A stretch of 8,897 nt of DNA, taken from the NCBI GenBank assembly GCA_964432885.1, contig CAYSPG010000037.1:1-8897 (forward strand), in the 5' to 3' direction. Positions 1 through 7,088 of this stretch are shown one piece after another. How positions within the stretch are numbered: the first letter of the stretch is position 1; the number at the start of each line of letters is the position of its first letter. Under the pieces are notes generated by a model. The model saw nothing but the letters and a program-made list of their open reading frames with translations. It made no database searches and had not been told where the DNA came from. The position numbers were made by a program, and so were the translations under genes. The stretch is from CAYSPG01 sp964432885 (GTDB taxonomy: Bacteria > Bacteroidota > Bacteroidia > AKYH767-A > OLB10).

Positions 1-1
1 A

Positions 2-751
2 GAACCCGACCGTGACGACTGGCAAATGAACGGCAATGCAGGCACCAACCCGGCATCACAATTTATTGGCACTACTGACAATGCCGATTTTAGTATTAAA
101 ACGTATAATCAGGAAAGGTTACGGGTACAGGCCAATGGTGATTTAAAAATTAATGGGCTTGCAGGCACAGGCGATAGAGATTTGTATGTTACTGCCAATG
201 GTGTGATACAGGCAAAGCCAGTAGCGTATTGGACAATTTATGGCAACACGGCCATAGATGAAACGCAGCATTATATAGGACCCACCAACAATCAGGATTT
301 GATTTTTAAAACAGGTGATGTAACAAACGGTTCTTTATACGAACGAATGCGCATTTCTAAAACAGGAAATATTGCCATAGGCGGTGCGCCTCAATTAAAT
401 TACTCACTTGTAGTATATGGTAAAATTGGCGCTAAAGAGGTGCGGATAACTGCCAACCCACCCTGGCCCGATTACGTTGCCAACTCAAATTATCAACTGC
501 CTCTGCTATCCGATGTAGTTGCTTATTTTAAAAGGCACAAGCACCTGGAAGGATTTCCTTCTGCTGCCGAAATTGAAACCAACGGGCAGGAATTAGGGTT
601 GATTCAAAAATTGCAACAGGAAAAACTGGAACAGGTTTTTTTATACCTGATGCAACAAAGCAATAGAATTAGCCAGCTTCAAAAACAAAATACCCTGCTG
701 CAAAAGCAAAATGCCCTTTTGGAGCAACGTATAAATACGCTCGAAAAATAA
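2..751 (+). CDS. Tail-fibre-like surface protein with W..GN repeats and C-terminal coiled coil (5' end missing)
   Basis: The reading frame is open to the left edge of the window, so this is the last 249 residues of a longer protein; the ATG at 26 lies inside the first repeat and is unlikely to be the true start. Two copies of a repeat are visible: residues 7-50 (W..NGNAGTN...FIGTTDN.DFSIKT...RLRV...GD..I) and 77-127 (W.IYGNT.....YIGPTNNQDLIFKT...ERMRI...GN.AIG). They are joined by a G-rich linker (about 54-72). Residues 139-200 (YGKIGAKEV, WPDYV, LPLLSDV..YF..HKHLEGFPSA.E....G.ELG) match a C-terminal region that I recall as common in Bacteroidota proteins annotated as tail fibre or endosialidase-chaperone-like. 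Residues 199-249 are a Q/L/K-rich coiled coil, probably for trimerisation. The signal peptide, if any, is outside the window. A cell-surface structural role is inferred; this is not evidence of a prophage, since no phage genes are nearby. The gene ends 19 bases before the next start. Confidence 0.8.
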   Translation, partial: EPDRDDWQMNGNAGTNPASQFIGTTDNADFSIKTYNQERLRVQANGDLKINGLAGTGDRDLYVTANGVIQAKPVAYWTIYGNTAIDETQHYIGPTNNQDLIFKTGDVTNGSLYERMRISKTGNIAIGGAPQLNYSLVVYGKIGAKEVRITANPPWPDYVANSNYQLPLLSDVVAYFKRHKHLEGFPSAAEIETNGQELGLIQKLQQEKLEQVFLYLMQQSNRISQLQKQNTLLQKQNALLEQRINTLEK

Positions 752-770
752 TTTTTTAACATAGCGAGTT

Positions 771-2351
771 ATGAAAAAATTATTCTTTGTGATTGGGTTT
801 GTATTTATATCAGTTGGAGTAAATGCCCAGCAAAAAATCTTGCAACGTATTTACAACAATGCACAGCTAAGCATGATAAATATAGACTCAAGCCACTATT
901 TAGCTTATGGTATGTGGGCAAGCCAATTTGGATTACCTTATGGATTACTGGCAGAGTTTGATTCTGTTGGCAATATATTATGGCGCAAGCAATATTCTGA
1001 CTCAAGCGGAAATGACAACCGCTTTTCAAAAGCAATTGTATTAAATAATGGCAATTACCTTGTGAGTGCTTATACAGCCATTGGCGGCAATGGGTTTAAT
1101 GATTATAGTTCCAATGCTTTATTTGACCCGCAGGGTAATTTTATAGCTGCAAAAAAATATGCTGCTGCTAATAATTTATTTTTTTTTGAAATTTATGAAA
1201 ACCCTGATGGCACTTTATTGGCTTGTGGGGATATGAAAATAATAGGCGGGATGATAAACGCACCTACAGTAGGAATAATTGCCAAGTTTGATGCTTCATT
1301 AAACATTATTTGGGCAAAGCAATACCAGCGCAGGTATCAGGAGTTGCTGTATAATATTGAACCAACCACTAACAACAATTTTATTGTACAAGGCTATTCA
1401 ATAGATAGTGCAACAAATGATACCGAAATTATACTTTATAAAATAGATTCAGCAGGTAATCTTATTTGGGCAAAACAATGTGGCGATTCAACTAATGTAA
1501 ACGGAGGCTCTAATCAAGTTAGTGCTGGTTCAGGAAAGATATTTGTGGAACCTGATGGGGAGATAATAAACACGTTTACAACCCAATGGTATGGTATGCA
1601 GCCTGACGCTGTTATGCAGCGTATAGATTCGATGGGTAATGAAACCGATGCACACCTGTTTGCCAATTTTGGTTCAGATGTTATAATTACCCTAAATGAA
1701 GATGAGGAGGGCAATATTATTTTTAGTGCTGCGCGGTTTGTAAAATGCGATAGTGCATTTAATATTATTTGGGTTAAATCGTATCCTTTTGTTCCCGGAG
1801 TTAGCAATAGTCATTTTGGAAGCGTTTGCCAATCTTCGGTTTCTGGATTTGCTGCACTAACTTTAAGAACTGTACCTACAAATACTTTTGGGTTTTTCTT
1901 GGTTGACACTTTAGGGAATAGCAATTGCTTGCAAATTAACCCTGACGTTTATACAAATGCCCCCTTAGTAGTTGGGGTTATTGATATTTTAAACAGTGTA
2001 ACCGTTCAAAATATTTCAACAACCGATTCATCAGTAATTTTTTATAGTGCTCCATTCCCGATTACTGATTCAATTTATTGTGAAAGTGCTACGGGTGTTG
2101 ATGAAAATTTAACTGAACTTATGCATCTATTTCCAAACCCTGCAAACAATTTTGTTACTATATCCCATTCTAATGAAAAAATAAACTATTTTGAATTTAC
2201 TGATGTCTTTGGAAGAAAAACATCTCCCAATTATACTATAACCAGTAAAAAAGAAATTACTGTAGATGTAAGGAGTTTATCAAATGGAATATATTTTATT
2301 CAACTACACGGAAACAAAAATAATTACACCGTCAAACTTATAAAACAATGA
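771..2351 (+). CDS. Secreted T9SS type A cargo protein with W-x-K repeats (module protein A1)
   Basis: A 526-residue protein, probably exported through the inner membrane by Sec and then across the outer membrane by the type IX system. Residues 1-20 form a signal peptide (KK, hydrophobic core, cut near NAQ-Q). The body has spaced repeats with the pattern aliphatic-hydrophobic-W-x-K at residues 69-75, 179-185, 231-237 and 332-338, most preceded by D..GN or a similar turn, as in beta-propeller-like T9SS proteins. Cysteines at 237, 386 and 437 are all kept in the paralogue at 3228-4832; C386 and C437 sit in D(S/T)L(G/A)N..(N/G)C and (I)xDSI.C and bracket a 50-residue segment before the sorting domain. 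The T9SS type A sorting domain covers about 451-526 (FPNP at 454-457, NGIYFIQL at 505-512, basic tail). The start has no obvious Shine-Dalgarno, normal for this phylum. Its stop overlaps the next start (ATGA), implying translational coupling. Ligand and activity are unknown. Confidence 0.9.
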   Translation: MKKLFFVIGFVFISVGVNAQQKILQRIYNNAQLSMINIDSSHYLAYGMWASQFGLPYGLLAEFDSVGNILWRKQYSDSSGNDNRFSKAIVLNNGNYLVSAYTAIGGNGFNDYSSNALFDPQGNFIAAKKYAAANNLFFFEIYENPDGTLLACGDMKIIGGMINAPTVGIIAKFDASLNIIWAKQYQRRYQELLYNIEPTTNNNFIVQGYSIDSATNDTEIILYKIDSAGNLIWAKQCGDSTNVNGGSNQVSAGSGKIFVEPDGEIINTFTTQWYGMQPDAVMQRIDSMGNETDAHLFANFGSDVIITLNEDEEGNIIFSAARFVKCDSAFNIIWVKSYPFVPGVSNSHFGSVCQSSVSGFAALTLRTVPTNTFGFFLVDTLGNSNCLQINPDVYTNAPLVVGVIDILNSVTVQNISTTDSSVIFYSAPFPITDSIYCESATGVDENLTELMHLFPNPANNFVTISHSNEKINYFEFTDVFGRKTSPNYTITSKKEITVDVRSLSNGIYFIQLHGNKNNYTVKLIKQ

Positions 2352-3115
2352 AAAAGATATCTGCAAGTCTTGCGTTTGTATTAACGCTAAACCTAAATAT
2401 CAATGGACAAGATGTTATTAACCCTTATGTCAGTACACAAACTGCTTATCCTTTTCTATATTTCAATAATCAATTTCAGCCAATACAACTTGGGAATTGG
2501 ATTGGAGTAAATAATTACACATTCGATTGGGGACTTACCCATAACGGCCCAGGCGGTTTTTTAGGAGAGTATGAAATAAATATGGGCAACCATTTTTGGT
2601 GGAGTGAATTTGTTTCTCCCTATCCTAATGATTATTCATTAAGTTACCAATACGAATTGGTTTCCTTTCCATTTTCGGTACCGTGTGCTTTTATGGAATT
2701 TGGCTGTGACTATAATCATCCTTCCAATCAAGGATTTCCTCAAACAGACAGAAAATTATATATGCCGAATCAGAATTCCTATAACCCTTCAATAAATGCA
2801 TGGGAGTACCTTCCATATCCTTCCAAATTATATCGCCAAACCCCGTTTGATGCATTTGCACAAGGGCAATATTCTTCGGGTTTCAACGGAGGAGGTTCTT
2901 ACGCAAATTCACTTGTAACCGGTGCTTTTCCCAATGCTAATGGACTTGCCGGAACCACCTTGCTAACAGAAAGAAAAGGAATACCGCACTCTGTAATAAA
3001 ACATACTGTTAATTTACATTGTGGCTCAACGCCAACACAAAATAATATCATTACATCCTTTTCTTTTTATTATGACAATACAAGAGGAGGCATGCGCTAC
3101 TATCCTTTTATTTAG
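2348..3115 (+). CDS. Secreted protein of unrecognised family, short form without sorting domain (module protein B1)
   Basis: A 255-residue protein whose ATG overlaps the preceding stop by four bases. Residues 1-20 are a likely signal peptide, with the mature chain starting near QDVINPY. I do not recognise the domain. Nearly all of residues 21-254 align with residues 24-246 of the protein at 4829-7030. The shared blocks are GEYE(I/L)NM..HFW (73-84), SYQYELVSFPF (99-109), CAF....GC with cysteines 113 and 120, R.L(Y/F)MPN (135-141), LYR.TP (161-166), GIPHSVIKHT.NLHCG (211-226, C225) and FYYDNTRG.MR.YPF (240-254). It is rich in aromatics, N, S and P, as expected of an exported beta-rich protein. 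Unlike its paralogue it has no T9SS sorting domain, so on its own it should stay in the periplasm or ride with a partner. The stop codon touches the start of a hairpin (3115-3151), so it may be a truncated copy. The three conserved cysteines suggest disulfides or a metal site; this is inference. Confidence 0.82.
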   Translation: MKKISASLAFVLTLNLNINGQDVINPYVSTQTAYPFLYFNNQFQPIQLGNWIGVNNYTFDWGLTHNGPGGFLGEYEINMGNHFWWSEFVSPYPNDYSLSYQYELVSFPFSVPCAFMEFGCDYNHPSNQGFPQTDRKLYMPNQNSYNPSINAWEYLPYPSKLYRQTPFDAFAQGQYSSGFNGGGSYANSLVTGAFPNANGLAGTTLLTERKGIPHSVIKHTVNLHCGSTPTQNNIITSFSFYYDNTRGGMRYYPFI

Positions 3116-3151
3116 TTTCAGGGTCTTCGCCTCTTTGCGAGACCCTGAAAC
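3115..3151. repeat. Bulged 15-bp hairpin, possible REP-like dispersed palindrome
   Basis: GTTTCAGGGTC (3115-3125) is perfectly complementary to GACCCTGAAAC (3141-3151). Inside it TCGC (3127-3130) pairs with GCGA (3137-3140), leaving one bulged T at 3126 and a six-base loop CTCTTT. The first base of the hairpin is the last base of the upstream TAG stop. No T-run follows (the next bases are GGGTTTGAAGG), so it is not a typical intrinsic terminator. It may be a mobile palindromic intergenic repeat or an mRNA-stabilising structure. From memory, similar GGGTCT...AGACCC palindromes occur between genes in Bacteroidota, but this was not checked. Confidence 0.75.
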
Positions 3152-3203
3152 GGGTTTGAAGGAAAGGAGTAAATAATAGAATAGAAAAATGAAATTGCAG
3201 AAA

Positions 3204-3211
3204 TAAATTTG
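3204..3211 (+). promoter_or_regulatory. Candidate -7 promoter element upstream of A2
   Basis: TAAATTTG exactly fits the Bacteroidetes -7 consensus TAnnTTTG and lies 16 bases before the ATG at 3228. No TTTG is found at the expected 19-21 base spacing upstream, so only half of the promoter is recognisable. If real, it would let the second A-B unit be transcribed separately from the first, with a very short leader. Confidence 0.35.
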
Positions 3212-3227
3212 GTAACGATTTATCAGG

Positions 3228-4832
3228 ATGAAGAAAATAGTTGTTTTAACGGTGTTTGTTTTACTTGGATGCTTTGGCTATGCGCAGCAGATATTGCAAA
3301 AAACTTTTGACGACATCGCTCCGCAGCAAACAATTAGAACAAGCGATGGCGGGTTTTTAGTTGCCAGCATGAATGCTGTCTTGTTAAAAATAGACTCTAC
3401 TTATAATCAGCAGTGGGTAAAATCATATTCCGATTCCATTTTTACAGCTTCCTTTTTTAAAGTTATTGAACTTAGTAACGGAACTTACCTTATGTCTGGC
3501 CAGTCGAATTACCAGAGTCAGGGTACATGGTACTCGTGGCTAATGCAGACAGATGCTTTAGGAAATATTTTAAAAGTAAAAACATACAATGGTGAAAATG
3601 TTCCACAACGATTGATTCCGATAGAAAATGCCGATGGAACCATAACCGTTGGAGGCAGCCAGTTATATACGCCATTTGGGAGTGTCGATCCGGAAGAACA
3701 TTTTTTACTGATGAAATTAGATACAGCATTAAATGTGTTGTGGGCAAAAAATTATTTTTTCAGATATCAGGAATATTTTACGGATATGATTTTGGATAAC
3801 AGCGGCAACTATATTTTACAGGCATACTCTTTTGATTCATCGGCAGCAAACGATTACCGCAGTGATATATTGATAATTAAAATGGACACAACAGGCATTA
3901 TGTTGTGGGCAAAGCAATGCGGAAATTTTGTTGCGGGAGCTGGGATGGGTAATGGCATTGCAACTGTTTGGTATGAAGGCGGAAAAGTTTTGATGGATGC
4001 AAGCGGAAATATTATAAATGGATTTAGCTCTCTTTGGTATGTAAACAACTCTGACATAGAAATAGTGCTTCAAAAATTAGATTCTAATGGCAATGAATTG
4101 TTCAGCCATAGAATACAGGATGGTCTTTTTAATAGTATTGATTTATTTTCGAGTGCTTTAATTGAGAACAACGGGAATCTGATTTTTACAGATTTTTTTA
4201 GAGTCTTTAATTTAGGCCAAAATTTTAATACGAATTGGGTTAAACGAATTAGTCCTTATAATCCTAATTACTTAAATTCTTTTGGGAAAGAATTGTTTAG
4301 AGGAGATAGCAGTAGATACATTTCTTTCGGAAGGATTCAGTTAAGTTTTAATTTCAAAGTAAAAACTTGTTTAATTATTACAGACTCATTGGCAAATATT
4401 GGCTGTAATTCTTATAGTCTTGGCCATACAAATCAAATAGTAGCGGTTCCCAACATTAATATTTTAAATCAACTTACAACCACAACAGTTGTAATAAATG
4501 ATTCCTCTTTTTCTATGAAAGATTCGGTACTTACAATTGCCGATTCAATTTTATGTTTAACCGCCACAAGTTACAATGAACCCTTCACAAAGAGCTATGA
4601 TTACACCGTTTTTCCAAACCCTTTCACTTCATATTTTATATTCAAAAACAATACTGAAGTTCAATTACAATTTAAATTAAGTAATGTAATGGGTATCATA
4701 CAACGTGATGTGTATTCAGTTTCTGCCTTTGAAAAGAAAAAAATTGATGTAAGCCATTTACCATCAGGAATATATTTTCTGTATGTTTATTCAAATAAAT
4801 CATCACAATTAATTAAAATAACTAAGTTATGA
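3228..4832 (+). CDS. Secreted T9SS type A cargo protein with W-x-K repeats (module protein A2, paralogue of A1)
   Basis: A 534-residue paralogue of the protein at 771-2351, with the same layout. The signal peptide is residues 1-20 (cut near YAQ-Q). LLGC at 12-15 resembles a weak lipobox, but the following YAQ site and the C-terminal sorting domain favour ordinary signal peptidase I processing. W-x-K repeats are at 62-67 (QWVKSY), 171-176 (LWAKNY), 226-232 (LWAKQCG) and about 336-340 (NWVKR). RYQE (179-182) and the NYI.QAYS.DS stretch (194-204) match A1. Cysteines 231, 393 and 443 line up with 237, 386 and 437 of A1, again with the pre-sorting-domain pair about 50 residues apart (DSLANIGC and IADSILC). 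The T9SS type A sorting domain is about 459-534, with FPNP at 462-465 and SGIYFLYVY near 513. The TGA stop overlaps the ATG of the next gene (ATGA at 4829-4832), as in the first unit. Probably surface-attached or released; ligand and activity unknown. Confidence 0.9.
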   Translation: MKKIVVLTVFVLLGCFGYAQQILQKTFDDIAPQQTIRTSDGGFLVASMNAVLLKIDSTYNQQWVKSYSDSIFTASFFKVIELSNGTYLMSGQSNYQSQGTWYSWLMQTDALGNILKVKTYNGENVPQRLIPIENADGTITVGGSQLYTPFGSVDPEEHFLLMKLDTALNVLWAKNYFFRYQEYFTDMILDNSGNYILQAYSFDSSAANDYRSDILIIKMDTTGIMLWAKQCGNFVAGAGMGNGIATVWYEGGKVLMDASGNIINGFSSLWYVNNSDIEIVLQKLDSNGNELFSHRIQDGLFNSIDLFSSALIENNGNLIFTDFFRVFNLGQNFNTNWVKRISPYNPNYLNSFGKELFRGDSSRYISFGRIQLSFNFKVKTCLIITDSLANIGCNSYSLGHTNQIVAVPNINILNQLTTTTVVINDSSFSMKDSVLTIADSILCLTATSYNEPFTKSYDYTVFPNPFTSYFIFKNNTEVQLQFKLSNVMGIIQRDVYSVSAFEKKKIDVSHLPSGIYFLYVYSNKSSQLIKITKL

Positions 4833-7030
4833 TAAAAAATATAAAAATAGTTGGCGCAACATGGTGCCTACTTAATTTAAGCAGCTTTGCTTTTGCACAA
4901 GATGTAATTAATCCATATACAATTTATTCTTCAGTTGGTTATCCTGCAGTTTTTCAGGGAGGCCCCGCTTCCATCTCATTCCCATATCCAACAGTTTATT
5001 CAAATATTAGCCAACCTCTTTACATAGGCGAATACGAGTTAAATATGGAAAAGCATTTTTGGTTTACCTCAGGTATTGCCGGCCCTTGCTTTAACCAGAC
5101 TAACCCAACTGGGTATGCTTTTAGCTACCAATATGAATTGGTTTCCTTTCCGTTTACTCAAACTTGTGCCTTTACCAATTCAGGATGCACACAGTCATCC
5201 AGTCAAACTCAAAGGCGTGAATTATTTATGCCCAATGTGCCGGGCGATGCTGTATATGACCCTTTGGGCTATTGGGACTATAATAACTGGCCTAGGCACC
5301 TTTACAGGATTACTCCGTTAACTATGTTTGAATGTGAGTACAGTTATGATGGTAATTTTGCAAACACATTAGTTAGTGCCCCATATATTGCGAGTACAGG
5401 TATAGGAGGCACCAATGGGCTGAATGCAGGGCGCAGAGGCATTCCACATAGTGTTATAAAGCACACCATTAATTTACATTGTGGAAATTCATTAAGTTCA
5501 CCAATAGTTGATAAACTGATATTCTATTACGATAATACAAGAGGCAGAATGCGATGGTATCCATTTAGAGGCACCAACAGCATTTACAATTCAAGTGATG
5601 AGTATGATGTTGTGTTTATACCTGAACTTATTGTAAATAACGGTATAGACCCAGTAACTAATCTTTTATATGAACATAAATATGACGACAATGGTACACC
5701 ATCAAATATTATAATGCCTAATGGTGCTTTAAATTATTTTCCATACAATGAAGTTTTAAACTATCAAGCGTGCGGCATAAACCTTTTACCACAACAAGGA
5801 GACCCTTTTAGAAGTTATACCAATATCTATAACTTTGTTTACCCGTCTGCACATACAGTGTATTCTGTCCCATTAAGGTCAACTCATGGTGAACTTTTAG
5901 CTGGCTATGAATTTTCAGGTAGCAGCATTACTCTTAAACCAGGCCTTAAACACAATTACTTCCTCGACCAAAACACCAACCTCACCATCCTAAACCCCAC
6001 CGACCGCATAATTTACAACCCCAGCGAGGTAACTATTACTGCTGACAATTTATTTTTTCCTGCTATGTACACCTTTAAAACTATACGAGGTGTTTACCCA
6101 ACAGTGGCACAAGTAACGGCTGATAATATTACCGAAAACGGAGGGCCGTATAGTGATTTAAGGGATGTTCCCGTAAAAACCGATTTAACAAGTGAAAACC
6201 CTGCTGATGCCTCTAATCTGGTTGCGCAAACGTATCCTTATCTGTTTGCCTCCAGGTATTATCTTGATAATTATTTAAACACAAACCCAAAATTAACCAT
6301 TGAAAATTGTGTTAAACTGCTCGACTGCACATTTGATGTAAAGCAAGGCGCAACTTTAATTTTTAATAATTATCCATACACCGTTACAAAAGAAGACCAT
6401 GGCAACGACCACGTAAACACACGTTACAAAATACAAACACTTGGTGGTGCTGTATTGCGCAATTATGCACCTGTACAGTACTTGCAAAACGGCAGCATAA
6501 CCCAACCCTATGCATTAAACTATTTTGCTGTAAATGAAATTTATGCAGGAAAAAATGTTGACCCTGATACGGATGTTCCTTCAAACGATTACAGTATTGA
6601 ACCAGGTGCTGATGTAACTTTTCAAGCCTCTGATGTTATTTATTTAAAAGACGGTTTTAGTGCAAAGCAAGGTTGCACTTTTAATGCCATAATTGCAACC
6701 ACCATTAATACCAACGGATGTCCTGTCCCATCATCAGGAGAACGAAATAGCGGCAATACCCAAGGTTACGTTCAAACACAAAATCACACTGCAGTTACTG
6801 CCAGTCCCAATCCAACTACAGGCACATTACGTTTACTGCAAAACAACAAACCCTTCAAAGCACAACATTTAAAAATAACAGATGCTTTTGGACGAATAGT
6901 TTTTTCAAAGAAAAATTACAACAGCAATTCAGATGCAATAGATTTGAGCCACCAGCCAAACGGTATTTACTTAGCAACCTGCGTAGTAAATGATGAGTTG
7001 CAACGAGTAAAGTTTGTGGTGCAGAGGTAA
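4829..7030 (+). CDS. Secreted multidomain T9SS type A cargo protein with B1-like N-terminal domain (module protein B2)
   Basis: A 733-residue protein translationally coupled to the preceding gene. The signal peptide is about 1-23 (cut near AFA-Q). Residues 24-246 are the unrecognised domain shared with B1: GEYELNM..HFWF (67-79), SYQYELVSFPF (99-109), C113 and C120, RELFMPN (130-136), LYRITP (158-163), RGIPHSVIKHTINLHCG (203-219, C218) and FYYDNTRGRMRWYPF (232-246). Residues 250-360 are linker or an unknown domain. From about 363 the protein resembles Bacteroidota extracellular proteins with I.LKPG(L/F) segments: SSITLKPGL (365-373), NPTDRIIYNPSEVTI (389-403), GGPYSDLRDVPVKTDL (438-453), and the segment ADVTFQASDVIYLKDGF.A..GCTF.A (594-620). 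This last recalls the '3-coathanger stack' annotation, from memory. The T9SS sorting domain is about 656-733 (SPNP 659-662, DAFGR 685-689, NGIYLATCVV 711-720). The extracellular location is well supported; function is unknown. Confidence 0.9.
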   Translation: MIKNIKIVGATWCLLNLSSFAFAQDVINPYTIYSSVGYPAVFQGGPASISFPYPTVYSNISQPLYIGEYELNMEKHFWFTSGIAGPCFNQTNPTGYAFSYQYELVSFPFTQTCAFTNSGCTQSSSQTQRRELFMPNVPGDAVYDPLGYWDYNNWPRHLYRITPLTMFECEYSYDGNFANTLVSAPYIASTGIGGTNGLNAGRRGIPHSVIKHTINLHCGNSLSSPIVDKLIFYYDNTRGRMRWYPFRGTNSIYNSSDEYDVVFIPELIVNNGIDPVTNLLYEHKYDDNGTPSNIIMPNGALNYFPYNEVLNYQACGINLLPQQGDPFRSYTNIYNFVYPSAHTVYSVPLRSTHGELLAGYEFSGSSITLKPGLKHNYFLDQNTNLTILNPTDRIIYNPSEVTITADNLFFPAMYTFKTIRGVYPTVAQVTADNITENGGPYSDLRDVPVKTDLTSENPADASNLVAQTYPYLFASRYYLDNYLNTNPKLTIENCVKLLDCTFDVKQGATLIFNNYPYTVTKEDHGNDHVNTRYKIQTLGGAVLRNYAPVQYLQNGSITQPYALNYFAVNEIYAGKNVDPDTDVPSNDYSIEPGADVTFQASDVIYLKDGFSAKQGCTFNAIIATTINTNGCPVPSSGERNSGNTQGYVQTQNHTAVTASPNPTTGTLRLLQNNKPFKAQHLKITDAFGRIVFSKKNYNSNSDAIDLSHQPNGIYLATCVVNDELQRVKFVVQR

Positions 7031-7041
7031 TATTTTCATAG

Positions 7042-7072
7042 TTTGGTTGGGTTTGTTTTTTAGCGACTTTTG
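7042..7072 (+). promoter_or_regulatory. Candidate Bacteroidetes-type promoter for prfC
   Basis: TTTG at 7042-7045 is followed after 19 bases by GACTTTTG (7065-7072). This matches the -33 TTTG and 7 of 8 positions of the -7 TAnnTTTG consensus at the expected spacing. Transcription would start near 7079, about ten bases before the ATG at 7089. It would separate prfC from the secreted-protein genes upstream. Confidence 0.45.
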
Positions 7073-7088
7073 CCGCTCTTTTTAAATT

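Noticed and set aside
2..751. Prophage tail-fibre gene marking a prophage
   Set aside because: No other phage genes are present, and this repeat plus coiled-coil architecture is common in ordinary Bacteroidota surface proteins.
749..756. TAATTTTT upstream of A1 as a -7 promoter element
   Set aside because: It matches 7 of 8 consensus positions, but there is no TTTG at the required spacing (the nearest is 27 bases away) and the sequence is simply T-rich.
1151..1187. A7 and T9 runs inside A1 as phase-variation slippage sites
   Set aside because: The frame is intact and runs of this size are expected in AT-rich coding DNA; there is no second-frame continuation that suggests switching.
3116..3227. 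Remnant of a lost B1 C-terminus in the gap after B1
   Set aside because: I could not see similarity between the bases after the hairpin and the B2 sequence that follows its YPF block, so there is no readable remnant.
5076..5321. 81-codon open frame inside B2 on the + strand
   Set aside because: It lies fully within the well-supported B2 frame, has no signal or domain pattern and its composition is that of an out-of-frame shadow.
7062..7084. AGCG...CGCT hairpin followed by TCTTTTT, as a terminator for the B2 gene
   Set aside because: The stem is only four pairs plus one after a mismatch, and it overlaps the better-supported -7 element for prfC, so I did not call it a terminator.
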